Source: Dendrocalamus latiflorus (Eukaryota > Streptophyta > Magnoliopsida > Poales > Poaceae). Taken from it: 64,000 bases of DNA. Made by a program: the position numbers and the translations under genes. The notes under the pieces are model-generated. The model did not search any database, was not told the origin of the DNA, and worked only from the letters and a program-made list of their open reading frames with translations. Shown here one piece after another: positions 47,162 through 58,489 of this stretch. Location of the stretch: NCBI GenBank assembly GCA_017311315.1, contig CM029654.1, forward strand, positions 7,881,382-7,945,381, given 5' to 3'. The first letter of the stretch is position 1, and the number at the start of each line of letters is the position of its first letter.

Positions 47162-48422
47162 CAGTTGATAGAGAGGTATATGGAGCACAAGAAGGACCTT
47201 CACATGATGTTTATTGACTTAGAGAAAGCCTATGACAAAGTGTCAAGAAAGGTTATATGGTGTATGCTTCAAAAGAAAAGTCCCAATAAAATATACTATC
47301 CTAATTAAGGACATGTATGAAAATGTTGTGACTAATGTCAGAATATGTGATAGTGTTACCAATGACTTCCCTATTAAGTTGGGACTACACAAGGGTCAGC
47401 GTTGAGCCCATACATTTTTGCCCTAGTGATGGACAAGGTCACACGGGACATACAAGGAGATATCCCTTGGTGTATGCTTTTCGATGATGATGTGGTGCTG
47501 GTTGATGAGAGTAGGATAGATGTTGATAGAAAGCTCGATTTGTGAAGGAAGACCTCAGAATTGAAGAGTTTTAGACGTAGTAGGACTAAAACTGAGTATA
47601 TGAGGTGTGATTTCAATGGTGCTAGGGCAGATGATGGAGGTGTTAGATTGGACGGACAAGTAGTGCCTAAGAAGGACACATTTCGTTATTTGGGATCGAT
47701 GCTACAGTGTACGGTGAGATTGATGAAGACGTAAACCACGTGATAAGAGCGGAGTGGGTGAAATAGCACCAAGCAGCTGTGTCCTGTGTGATAAAAAAAA
47801 GTCCCTCAAAAGTTAAAGGATAAGTTCTATAGGATGGCGATCAGACCCACGATGCTATATGGAGCAGAATATTGGGCGACTAAAAGACAACATATATAGA
47901 AAATAAGTGTAGCGGAGATGAGGATACCGCGGTGGATTTGTGGTCACACAAGGTGGGATCGCATTTGCAATGATGATATACGTGATAGGGTGGTGGTAGC
48001 ACCAATTGAATAGAAGCTTGTCCAATATCGCTTGAGATGGTTTGGACATATTCAAATGGAGGCCTCCTGACGCACCGGTACATAGTGGAATTTTAAGACG
48101 TACTGAAAACGTAAGAAGAGGCAAAGGCTGACCAAGACTGATGTGCGAGGAAGCAGTTAAAAGAGACTTGAGGGATTGGATGTATCTAAAGAATTAGTTT
48201 TGGATAGGAGCGCATGGAAGTTAACGATCCACGTACCGGGATCATAAGAAAGTTAGAGACAATGTTTTAGGCTCTCGGTTCAGATAGCAGGATGTACGGC
48301 TTATGGTTTTAGCATTGTAGGTTTTGTTTCAAGAATATTATCTCTTTGATCTTGAGAAGGTTTTATTCCTAACTTACCCTAATTTGTTTGAGATAAAAGG
48401 TTTTGTTATTGTTATTATTGTG
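47162..48422 (+). pseudogene. 5'-truncated RTE-type LINE (reverse transcriptase remnant)
   Basis: The plus strand reads QLIERYMEHKKDLHMMFIDL and EKAYDKVSRKVIW, then ALSPYIFALVMDKVTRDIQG, DIPWCMLFDDDVVLVDES, VPKKDTFRYLGSMLQ and later PTMLYGAEYW, in frames broken by stops and shifts. This is the RT and C-terminal part of the RTE-type LINE abundant in grasses. The usual FADD active site reads FDDD. The 3' end (ACCCTAATTTGTTTGAGATA, then a GTTATTGTTATTATTG run) is the expected RTE tail. It adjoins the right end of the CACTA-like element. Confidence 0.85.
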
Positions 48423-50630
48423 ATGATTTTTTGTACGGTAGTGTCTCCACCCAAATAGCCAAACTCTCCCCTCAAGCTTAAGGTCTATCTTCTTTGGGCT
48501 CACCTCTGTGCTTTTTCTCGTTGCGCCCTGTGTGCGCCCCTGCTTCTCTGCTTCTTGCGTCACCACCTTCCGGTGCCCTGCCCTTTGCCAAAAAATGGGC
48601 CGTCGCACTAGAGGGTACCGAGGGTGCGACGGTCAAAGCCGGTGGAGGAGCGGTTCCGGTCGAAAGGGAGCTCGGGCGTCCGTCGTGTCTCACTACATAG
48701 GACGGTCTGCCCCCGGTGACAACTGATCAGGCCCGTGTGAAAAGCGTAGTTTTTTTTTTTTGTTGTGTTACCTCGTTTAATTTTTGTTGGACTTCCTGAC
48801 AAACGAAGCATGTTTTATCCTCTTCCCCTCCGGCTTTGATCGATACGCTCGAGTGGTGCTAGCCGCGCGTGCTATATACCAAGCCCGTGACGACTGTACT
48901 TAGAAGAGGGTTATTTTTAACTGGCTAGTATTTCCCGTGGGCTTACTGATCTCAGTAAATCTTGATGTCAGCCAATTGCTTGTTCTTGCATCTTCTTGGA
49001 TGGAGCGAATGTGCAACGCAGGCGAAGATTTAGATCACACATATTGTATCCTCGACCAAAAGTGTCGAGATCCAGCAGATCAGTGGAGTGAGATTTAAAA
49101 GTTAAGTGTCTAGCTCCAATGAATAAATGGCGCCCCTCGGATCAACGTCCAAGAGCCTAGGATCCAGCAGATCAGTGGAGTGAGATGGGTTTGCCTGCAC
49201 ATCAATCAACTTTTTTTTTTTTGGAAAAGTCGGTAATTTTGTGGCCTTTTAATCTAAGATTTGATTGATCTTCTCTTCTTCCACCTCTCCCACTCCCTGC
49301 ATGTGCCGCTGCCTCCGCCTTATTGCCGATGCAAAACTGTCTCGCCACTCTGCCTCCTCCACCGCTACCCTCCCCCCGTTGTCGACCACCTTCTTCCCTA
49401 TATCTAGTTGCTCACCGCGGCATTATCTTGTTAGCTTATAACCGAGCTTGACTCCTTGGGCACATCAACGAACCACACCAACAATCGCCAACACCCCGTC
49501 CCTTGACGTCGCTAGGACCAACCATGCTCACTGGCCGACGTGCCGCTGCCTCCTCACCGCCATCGCAAACGTAGCTTGCCACTCCACCTTCTTCTCTAGT
49601 GGTTGACCGCCACAATATCCCATTGCCTCAAAACCTAGCTACTTCTCGGGCACATCAACGAACCACCATCAATCGCCACCATCCTGTAATCCTGTGGCAT
49701 CGCAGTCCCCCACCGCCCACCTCCCTCCAAAAATTTAAGGTCAGGAACCCGGTGAAATCCAAAACCCTAGCCAACACCGCTTCTAGAGGACAAATCACGA
49801 TGCGTATTCAAAGATTAGACCTAAATTAATTTTTTGAAAAAGAATCATATGACTGATAATTAGAAGATCCAAATATTGATTTACTTACCTCAACACTCCT
49901 CTTGAAACGGTGAATCAGTCAGAGTATCAGTTTCCCAAATCCTAGTTAGATACAAGTCTCAATCAGTCTATCACATCAACAGCAAATCCTCGACGAGATC
50001 ATGATATGGTTCCAACCATGTAGCCGTCACCGGAAAGCCATCCCTGTCCGCCGCTCGATCGCTGTCTCCTGTGCACCCCGATCAATCAGGTTTCCATGGC
50101 AGGCAAGCTGCATGTTGAACCCTAGCCTCCCGATCAACGTCCAAACAAAACGGCAGGAACACTCCTCAGTGTGTGACGCACGTTCGCCTGCGATTACCGG
50201 CCACGTGCTCCCGGCCGCTACACCGCGCTGTCGCCGTCGTGCCTCCTGAGAAGCCGGAAGGGCCGCACCGTGGTATGGCCGTCCATGCAAAGGCTCAACT
50301 GGCTATAGATAAGCTAGGACGCAGGCACGTGAAGAGGCGGCATTGTCTAATGGCTGGTACGTACGCTCTTGGCGCCCATGCAGGACTTCACGTCCCATTG
50401 CTCCGTCTGTGAACAGCCATTGCGATACGACTTGAAAGCACCAAGAGGCAAGAGCCATTGCCCAATTAGGCTATGTGGTAGCAATTTCTTGGATCTTTCG
50501 CGGATACTCGATGCATCTATGCAAGATTATTCCGTTTCCAGCTGCATGCTAGATATAAAAGTATTGGTGGCTAGCTGCGCAAGCCGGTTATTGGCATAGT
50601 TCATCCACCAACTAGCTTGGGATTGGCGAT
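48423..50630. other. Intergenic region, no gene recognised
   Basis: GC-richer blocks at 48450-48720, 49270-49790 and 50000-50420 give several short ORFs without known domains. GATCCAGCAGATCAGTGGAG occurs at about 49069 and 49151 as a partial tandem copy. CACATCAACGAACCAC with the following ATCGCCA recurs at about 49460 and 49650. Confidence 0.4.
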
Positions 50631-50633
50631 TTA

Positions 50634-51216
50634 GGCCTCGTTTGGCACAGCTCAGCTTCACTAGTGAAGCTGTTTTTTTTTGTTTCAGCTTCACGAGCAG
50701 CTTCACCGATGAAGCTAAATCTGTTTTGAAAAACTGTTTGGCAAAATAGCTTCACCAACAGCTTCATGCATGGCTGCGAGAGGGCAATTGTCCAAGATGC
50801 CCCTGTCTACCTGACTTGTTCTAACATTTGGAGTTGTATGTTTGTATATGGTCATATGAATTAAAAAATAATATATTTGAATGAGTATGAATTAAAACAT
50901 TAAAATAAAAAATAATAAAAAATTAAAATCATTAGGAAGCAATATTAGTGCCTTGTTTATGTTTCGTGAACGGGATGGACTAGTGGCAAATGCGTGTAAT
51001 TTTGGTGAACCAGAGGGGCAGTGGGTTCCTAGGACTGCGGGCCTGAAGGAGAGAGCTGTGAAAAGCTACTTTTTTCAGCTTTACCTCTCCCCATTCCTTT
51101 GTGAGAGCAGAAAAAAGGAGCTTCATCCATGAAGCTGTTTGCAAAAAGGGTGTTTGGCAAAAAAACAGCTCACAACAGCTCATGAAGTTGTTGGTGAAGC
51201 TGTGCCAAACAGGGCC
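50634..51216. mobile_element. Tourist-like MITE (583 bp) with TTA duplication
   Basis: The left end GGCCTCGTTTGGCACAGCT and right end AGCTGTGCCAAACAGGGCC are inverted. TTA flanks both (50631-50633 and 51217-51219). Subterminal AGCTTCAC/GTGAAGCT motifs are abundant. The middle is AT-rich. The TSD size favours PIF/Harbinger. Confidence 0.85.
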
Positions 51217-51219
51217 TTA

Positions 51220-52620
51220 ATTAGCATACCGGTCCTGCCGGAGTTGGGACATATACTCTATAGTCTATAGATCAGTTTATTGGATCTCGACAATCTGGTT
51301 CAAACCTGACACTTTTTACAAACCTTGACCTGAACTGTCCAATAGATGAACTCTGACTCGATCGACCAGTCGTTTACTTGCTGGTTTGACGATCAGACAC
51401 TGATGATGCAGTGTTTTCATGCTAGATACTTACATCGCACTATGACAGTTGATCTTTGAGAGCTGACAGTCAACCTCAACTGGAAGTACAATATGTCTGC
51501 ACATGTTTCTATGGGCAATGCACGTGGGTGCATCGTACGCATGCACACTTGCACAGCATATATGCTATAATTTCTCTTAGCAATGACTCGCTCTTGGCTT
51601 GATGTCGTAAGAAGATGCTCCCCACTCTCCCCCAGAACTGCAATGTTGTTCTTCCTTCCAAAAATCATTTTGCTTCAGCCATCCTTCATGAAAACGGCAG
51701 GGCGAGCTAATCTGGTTTCAGCTGGCGTCATTCAATCATTGTCTACGTGGGGTCGTTGGGGGTGTAGATATTAGTAAAATGCATCTCACTGGGAGTGCCA
51801 CCGATGTCTAAAGTAAACTTACCAATAATTAACTTTTGTTGTGTTATGTAATCTATAAAAATGTCATGGATTGGGATTACTGAATCTTATCGGAGTATCT
51901 GAATATCTTCCAATCGGGGCACAGCTGGTCTCCAACTTAGCGGCCAATGAACCTCCCCCAGTCCAATCAACTAGACCACTGAAAAGAGCGCGAAAAATAC
52001 CCCCAAAACCACTGGCTTCCAAATGACCAACAATATAGTAGTAGCAGTGCCAAGCCCTAAAAGGGAATCCTTGCAACACTGCTAGTACTATATTGCGATC
52101 AAGTTTGCAACTCCTACAGCAAGTCATGGTTTAATTAACCTTTTACAAATAACAAGTAATAATGCACCGGCAGGTCGAAGTGGCCGCAGCAGCCGCCTGC
52201 AAGGCAATTTACAATTCGCTACTAGCTCTACAAAGTTGGTGGTCTCGCGGTCGCGCGCGGGCGCGCGCTGCGAGATTTGGCTCACGGGGCGCTCAACGGC
52301 CAAGCAATGTGCCGCGGCAGGCAGCCCGCGGCGTCGCGGCCTCTCCCGCACGGACGCGCGCATGCCTGCATGCACGGCCCTGCCTCCTGCCGAGGGCCAA
52401 GGGCCGCGCGCGCGGGCAGCAGGCAGGCAGACAAATATCCAGGCCTCTTTTGAGTCTTTTCTTCGTGCGCCGTGCAAATCAGCGCACGGCCGGCGAGCTA
52501 GCACCTCCCCCGGATGCGGGCAAAGCTGCTACAGGTCCACCCAGTACCAGCGGCTGTTCTGCGGCAGCCCATGGGATTAAAAGGTTAAAAGTTGCTGAAT
52601 TCTGTGTGAACTGCATTGGG
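51220..52620. other. Intergenic region, no gene recognised
   Basis: The 52150-52600 part is GC-rich and has long overlapping frames on both strands (126 to 153 codons) without a domain. This is typical of GC-rich DNA rather than a gene. The remainder has only short unrelated ORFs. Confidence 0.4.
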
Positions 52621-52623
52621 TAA

Positions 52624-52937
52624 TGGACACTCCCAATGCAGAAACTATGGATAGTTTCTATGGCATTAAATAAGTTGCCAAGTAAGCAAAATGCTGATGT
52701 GTCATTGGAGTTAAGGAGGAGAGATAAGGAAATGGTTTCTTATATAGAAACCATGTCTACACAAGAACCAAGATAGAAAGAGCTATGATAGGTAGATGAT
52801 AAGAGAGAGAAGATAGATGATTGGATGAAAATTTTATTTGTAGAAACTATCCATTGGGAGTATAGTTTCCATGGGTAGTGTCTACATTAATTGGCAAGTA
52901 TAGAAACTACTTCATAGTTTCTGCATTGGGAGTGCCC
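52624..52937. mobile_element. Tourist-like MITE (314 bp) with TAA duplication
   Basis: Ends CACTCCCAATGCAGAAACTA and TAGTTTCTGCATTGGGAGTG are inverted. TAA is present on both sides (52621-52623 and 52938-52940). Internal TAGTTTCTAT/ATAGAAACTA motifs add symmetry. Confidence 0.85.
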
Positions 52938-52982
52938 TAATGGTTGTGTATGTACTCTCGAAAGCGACGCAGACGGAGGAAG

Positions 52983-54279
52983 TGTTGGAAATAATTTTGT
53001 TACTGTGTGCAGTTGAAACTGCGTACTAGGTGTGTTCGAGTACAGTGGTCGTAGATGTACTTATGTGTCAAGTACTGTATAGTGGTCGTAGCCAGAATGG
53101 TCGTAATCAAACTGTATTCGTGTGTCGAGTACTGTATAATGGTCGTACCTAGTGATCGTAGCCAGAGTGGTCGTAGCCAAACTGTACTCGTGTGTCGAGT
53201 GCTGTATAGTGGTCATAGCCAGTGATCAAAGCTAGCGGTCGTAGCCAATGGTCAAAGGCGCAGTTGACAAGCCGTGGTTGATGCTATGGTCGAAGGCGCA
53301 AACCATGGTCGATGACATGGTCGAAGGAGCAGTCAACAAGCTGTGGTCGATGCTACGGTTGAAGGCGTGGTTGAAGTCGATGGTCGGTAGTTGAAGCTGC
53401 CGTGGTCGATAGTCAGTAGTCGGAGCTACCGTGGTCGATGGTCGGTAATTGGAGCTGCCGTAGTCGATGGTCGGTAGTCGTGGCCACCGTGGTCGATGGC
53501 CGGTAGTCGTAGCTACCGTGGTCAATGGTCGGTAGTTGTAGCTACTACAATCGATAGTCGTGTGCTCTGGTTATGGTCGAAACCTGGTAGAAGCCATGGT
53601 CGATGCCGTGGTCAAAGCCACGGCCGAAGCTACAGTAAGACGGTCGGTGCTCGAAGACCTGTGTGGTCAGTAAAATGGTCGAAGGGAAGCCATGGTCGAG
53701 CAGCCGTGGTTAGAAGGCTAGTAGTCCCGGAAGCCATGGTCGTCGTAATGACCAATGTCGTAGTCGTTGGCACCGTAGTCAAAAATTCAGTGCAGTGGTC
53801 GAAGACAAGCCGAGGATGAAGCCATCGGTTGTGGTCGTACGTCGATCCCTGTAGCAGTTGGTAGCAGACGTCAACACGAGCGGTCGTGGGTGACGCAGGT
53901 CATCCTCGGTCGGCTAGCTGCCCAGTATGGGCAAGCGGTGGTCACTGTAGCGGTTGGCATGGGCTGAGCAGGTGGCTGAGCGGAGCGACATGGGCAGGCG
54001 ACTGACAACGCTCAGCAGGTGGCTGAGCGGAGCGGCATAGGCAGGTAGTGGCCGTCAGAGTTCTAGCAGTAGTGGGTGCGTGCGGTGGTGTAACTGTATG
54101 TACGTAAGGCCTATTTAAAGGCATGTACATCTATAGAACTCGGTGAGAGTTTGATAATACAATGAATAGAGGTCGCAGATGGCATGAGTTGCCACAGATA
54201 ACAAAAATTACTCTATGTTTCATTTGTTCCTTCTCTGCTCTTCTCCTGCGCTTCTTCTCACGTCGGGCCTGGGCCAACA
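52983..54279 (+). mobile_element. Solo LTR (1.3 kb) with near-perfect 5-bp TSD
   Basis: Starts TGTTGGAAAT and ends GGGCCAACA. Flanking pentamers are GGAAG (52978-52982) and GAAAG (54280-54284), one mismatch. A TATTTAAAG box (54112-54120) precedes an R/U5-like tail. Termini match the copia-type TGTTGG...CCAACA form. The middle is filled by degenerate GTGGTCGAAG/GTGGTCGATG repeats. No internal region is present. Confidence 0.65.
53040..53830. repeat. Degenerate GGTCGTAG/GGTCGATG repeat block
   Basis: GTGGTCG or TGGTCGA occurs dozens of times with variable spacing of about 15-40 bp. Several short units appear tandem, such as GGTCGGTAGT with GAGCTGCCGTGGTCGAT (53380-53530). Confidence 0.8.
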
Positions 54280-54284
54280 GAAAG

Positions 54285-55678
54285 GACTCGAAGGAGCATG
54301 GCAGAGAGTGAAACGCTGTACTACTCCAAGCTTAGTTACGCTGTTTACATATTGTGATAGGAATTGCATTTTTTTTCCAGCTGCAAAATTTCCAGCTCCT
54401 ATATTCTGAACATGTTGTTAGTAACTACTGCAAATTATCATAGCGAGATGGGCACACAGCTCACTGACCATTTTATAGTAATACGAATTCTCCATGCTTA
54501 ATTTACTTGAGATAGACGCTACATCTTTTCGTGTTCTTTTAAGATGGTAGAGGTATGTTTCGATGTTCTGAATCAGATTAGTTGATATGCTAATGTACGA
54601 AAAATATGTGCAGATATTCATTTTTTTTTGAAAGACCCATATATTCATAGTTGTTGCTCATGGTCAAATTGTCCATGAAAAAAATGGATCTTCCATGGAT
54701 CATTCTGCCCCACGACACTGACAACTAATATGTACGATTAAAAAAATCAGATAAAATAAAAAAGAGTTTTTTTATCATCCTTGAAATGCTCCACAGCCGT
54801 CCAATTTGCTAAGACCAATTTTGTGTGTGTAAATAATCCATATTTTATTTGAAATAATAGAAATATACCCGTGTAAACAATTTTTACAGAAATGGCCTCC
54901 TGTCGCCTAATGGCCACGTGACGCGTAAGCAATCCATAGGCCGTTGGGCGACATAATTGCAGTCACCGAACCATCAGGCGACTGCTTCCAATCGCCCAGT
55001 GGATAGGTGACTGCAAATTCAGTCGCCCAACCCTTCGTCGACTGGAGGCGCGTATAAATTGGCTGTGCGATCGAGTCCCTGGTATTTCTTCTGCCCATGC
55101 CGCCCGGTTAAGAGGAGGTAGAAGGGAAACAAAGAAGAGAAGACGAGAGGGAAGAAAAAGAGAAAAGAGGAGAGGTGATAGAGACGGAGAGGAAGGAGAG
55201 GTTTTGCTACTTCTGTTAGGTAAATTTTTTTTATGTTCTAGTTAATATTTTTTGTATGAAATAAATAGTTTATTTACTATATAATTATTGTCCATAAAAA
55301 ATTGTAGCTGTAGAAAAGAATAGTGCAACTTTGGTATAGAAAATTTAGTCAATGTAGTTATAGAAACCTGTAGTTGTAGAAAATTAAGTGAACATAGTTA
55401 TAGAAAATTAGCATTCGTAGCAAATTAGCATCCATACAAAATTGTAGATGTAGAAAATTAAGTCAATGTTATGTGCAAATTAAGCATCTATAGAAATTTA
55501 TAGTTATTCAAAATTTAGTCAATACTTTTGGACGAATTAAATAGTTTACTTTGTACAAAACAATAATACGTAACATGTATGATTAATTACGAATGAATGC
55601 AATATCATTAGAATATTGAAAAATCATATGTACCGTTATAACTGGTATATTAGCATTTAAATCAATATGTCATATAAA
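54285..55678. other. Intergenic region with possible MULE 5' end
   Basis: 54900-55100 is a GC-rich stretch repeating GGCGACTG / CAGTCGCC motifs in both orientations. A GTATAAATTGG box at about 55051 and a purine-rich leader (55110-55200) follow. This looks like the promoter side of the Mutator-type element whose transposase remnant lies downstream, but I could not fix a TIR. The rest is AT-rich with no gene. Confidence 0.35.
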
Positions 55679-55921
55679 GGGCATGTTCTTTTCAACTTTT
55701 AAAAGCTATTTTTCGGCTTTTCTACAGTAACTAGCTTTTAAACGGAGTATCTTTTCAAAATAGGGTCTACTAGTTAATTGTAGTACATACTGTACCGACT
55801 TCATTTATATCGGCAAAAACCGCACATGAGTTTTTATTACTCTGTAATCTCTTGCACGAATAGCCTAAAAGCTACAAGCCGCAGCCAAAAGTCATAAGCT
55901 TCAGCCAAAAAGAACATGCCC
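55679..55921. mobile_element. MITE with GGGCATGTTCTTTT inverted ends
   Basis: The 243-bp element has ends GGGCATGTTCTTTT and AAAAGAACATGCCC. AAA lies on both sides, which may be a 3-bp TSD or chance. Internal TTTTTCGGCTTTT and GCCAAAAAG-type motifs are typical of grass MITEs with 3-bp duplications. Confidence 0.75.
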
Positions 55922-56319
55922 AAATTGTTGAAACTCATTAGGAATTATTTATAGTAGGAGAGAGCTCAAGCAACGAGACAAGAGCAGCGTCGGTGCGCGG
56001 TCTACTGATAGGGAGTTAATGCTATGAGGGTAGTGTAGTTGGTTATAATAGGCAAACAGTTGTTGAAATGTAAATTACAGTACATCGGTACTTTCATAAT
56101 GTGCGATGCGATTTGAGTAGTAGCAACATTAAAAATATGTGCAAGTAGACATCAGTAATGCTGGTACCCACTACACTGAAAGTGCATTATGTTGTCAGCA
56201 CCATTTGTGAAGGTCCGAACGGTGTTGACTTGAGCGGTTTTACGCAAGCCACTCTGATACATCTGGACAGCGAGAATGCTTGAATTGCAGATGTGATGTA
56301 CTGACTCACCCACAGTTTC

Positions 56320-57835
56320 TCATTCGACCCTAAGGTGTGTAGCATCATCATACAAGGGTTTTGGAGCCGGTCTCCTATGGACATTAGACGGGAGTTGAGA
56401 ATATTGGCACACACTGTTGCGTGGAAGGGGTTTGTACAAGGGAGTTGGTGCCGTGGATACGAGTGCGTGATGCTTGTGCAACCATGCCCAATAGAAGTTG
56501 TACAAAGTCATGCTGACGGCTATCATCCGGGAAGTGCGAGCAGCTCGGGCGTCCAGCATGTTGGTCAAGAGAAGGAAGTTGCTCGTGACGAGGCCAATGC
56601 GATACTTGAAGGAGAGGAAAAACGGTCATGGCATGGTGAGACTACAGGACAAGCTGATGAAGGGGAACATATGGAGTACATAGTGTATCAAATGTAGAGC
56701 GATGATTGGATGGCTTAGGCTGAAGAGGAAGCTGTACAGGAGAACGACGAGGACAGTTCGAATGAGGATGAAACTCCCATCCTGCAGGAATGGAACTGGT
56801 TTGATGCTGAGGGTGTTGCTGCACATGACGAGCACGAATCACCATGGGAGTATTTGGCACAGAGATTCGGTTGCATTCAATGTTTGCTAACAATGCATCG
56901 TTGCATGATTCCATCAAGCTATGGGCCTTGTCCATGCAACAGACTTTTCAGGTCATGAAATCTAGCCAGGAGCAGTACAACGTGAAGTGCAAGTAGGCCA
57001 GTTGTCCTTGGAGGGTGCATGCATGCAAACTGAAGTATGAGACTCACTAGATTGTGTCGAAGGTGGAGCCGCACTCCTGCATTCTCAGTAGTGTTTTGCT
57101 GAGGCATCGTAACCTAATGTTTGCCTTTATAGCCAATTTGATGTATGGAGAGATAGTAGAGAAGAAGGACATGGTGGCTATTGAGAAGAAATTCAAGTAC
57201 AAGATTAGCTACGCGAAGGTGTGGCATGTGAAGCAGAAGGCTTTGGAAAAATGGTTTGGGTCTTTTGAGGCGCGTACGATAACCTTCCTCTGTGCTTCAG
57301 GTGCTGCAGGACAGGAACCCGGGCACGCACATTGTTGTGAAGGACAAGGCATCTACAAGGCCGCCAGGTTTTGCAGTGTTGTAAAAGGCCTTCTTAGCTT
57401 TCGGTGCATGCATCGAGGCATTCAGGCATATGCTTCCCGTGATCTCAGTTGACAGGACCTTTTTAATTAGCAAATACAAGGGCCAGATCCTTATGGCCAT
57501 TGGCGCTGATGGCGATAATCAAATTATGCTCCTGGCCATCGCACTCGTGGAAAGTGGGAATTCAATAGCTAGTTTGGTTTCTTAGACATGTGAGGGTTGA
57601 AACTGTCGATGCTCATTTTAGTGTGTGCTAATCCATGATCATCACACCGGAATAGTGAAGGCCATAAGAAAACTTCAGGAAGACCCCGAGGAGCCCTTCC
57701 CTTGGCCGGTTATGAGGAACAAATGGTGCATTCATCACCTGGGGGCGAACTTCTTTAAGCAGTTCCCGAAGCAACTATTGATGAAGCTATTCAAGAGACT
57801 GGCTATGTAGAACCAGAAGAGTAAATTTGACACTT
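56320..57835 (+). pseudogene. MuDR-type (MULE) transposase remnant
   Basis: In changing plus frames the sequence reads EDETPILQEWNWFDAEGVAA near 56765-56825 and then HRNLMFAFIANLMYGEIVEK at 57110. ISYAKVWHVKQKALEKWFGS at 57200-57265 is the MULE N-terminal region. FRHMLPVISVDRTFLISKYK and GQILMAIGADGDNQIMLLAIALVES (57425-57560) follow, where the catalytic D-x-T motif of MULE transposase reads VDRTF. CIHHLGANFFKQF near 57730 is the region after the core. Several stops and frame changes are present. It is one of the commonest pseudogene types in grass genomes. Confidence 0.8.
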
Positions 57836-58489
57836 TGTGAGCGTTATTGGGTGAGCATAGTAGGAAGCATGTCAGGAGAAAAACTTGTTCATCCATCAAG
57901 ATCATATCATCATTTGTTACAAAAATGATTGAATCCCACATTCTTATTACTTTCACTTTAATGTTTCATGTTTGTCCAATTGTTGTTAACTCACTTAGCA
58001 TCTTGTATGCCATGGTGTTGCTGTCTTCAAAAAAAATTAAAAGCAAATGTGACATGTGAAGAAGAAGTGGATATGAAGACAGGAGGCAATGAAGAGTAAT
58101 AGCATACTTCAAGAAGTTGACTTCATTGTTTGCACGATTGAGCGATGCGAAGTTGAATCTCAGAGAGAGAGAGAGAGAGAGAGAGAGGATCTACGATTGA
58201 GTGACTTCAAGAAGCTAAATCCGGTGAGTAAGCTAAATCCGGCGAGAAAGATCTGTCGAGAAGGCTAAAATTTGACAGCCTTTTCTCTGTATTTGTAGGG
58301 TGTCTGTTTTGCTAGGGTTGTGTATTTTTGTTAGGAAGTCTTGTGGGGCATTGCATTAGTAGGCTACCTATCTTGCTAGCTATTCTGGTCAGATTCCAAA
58401 AAGCATGTATACGAATTCATATTCTGGTTAGATTGGGTTGTGTGTTTGTAGCCTTGCTGGCTGCATGCAATGTCGCCAGAGGATGACTT
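57836..58489. other. Stretch between MULE remnant and chromovirus LTR
   Basis: No gene. It contains an (AG)n microsatellite at 58162-58187 and an (ATCCGG)-type short repeat of CTAAATCCGGTGAGTAAGCT and CTAAATCCGGCGAG at 58216-58246. Confidence 0.5.
58162..58187. repeat. (AG)n microsatellite
   Basis: Thirteen uninterrupted AG dinucleotides. Confidence 0.95.

Larger units (their letters stand above)
44079..47168. mobile_element. CACTA-like element (EnSpm), non-autonomous
   Basis: The left end reads CACTACTACAAAATAGG, a typical CACTA terminus. Many direct and inverted subterminal copies of ATCACAGACGGTT / AACCGTCTGTGAT follow it (44100-44340) and precede the right end (46830-47140). The right terminus near 47168 is eroded (TTTTCTTGCTACAACAGT), so no 3-bp TSD was confirmed. 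Extra subterminal-type motifs at 45405-45465 suggest an internal rearrangement or nesting. I see no transposase TNP2. Confidence 0.7.

Noticed and set aside
52124..52623. GC-rich frames of 126 and 153 codons as a host gene
   Set aside because: Both strands are open, no start context or domain stands out, and no splice structure can be built.
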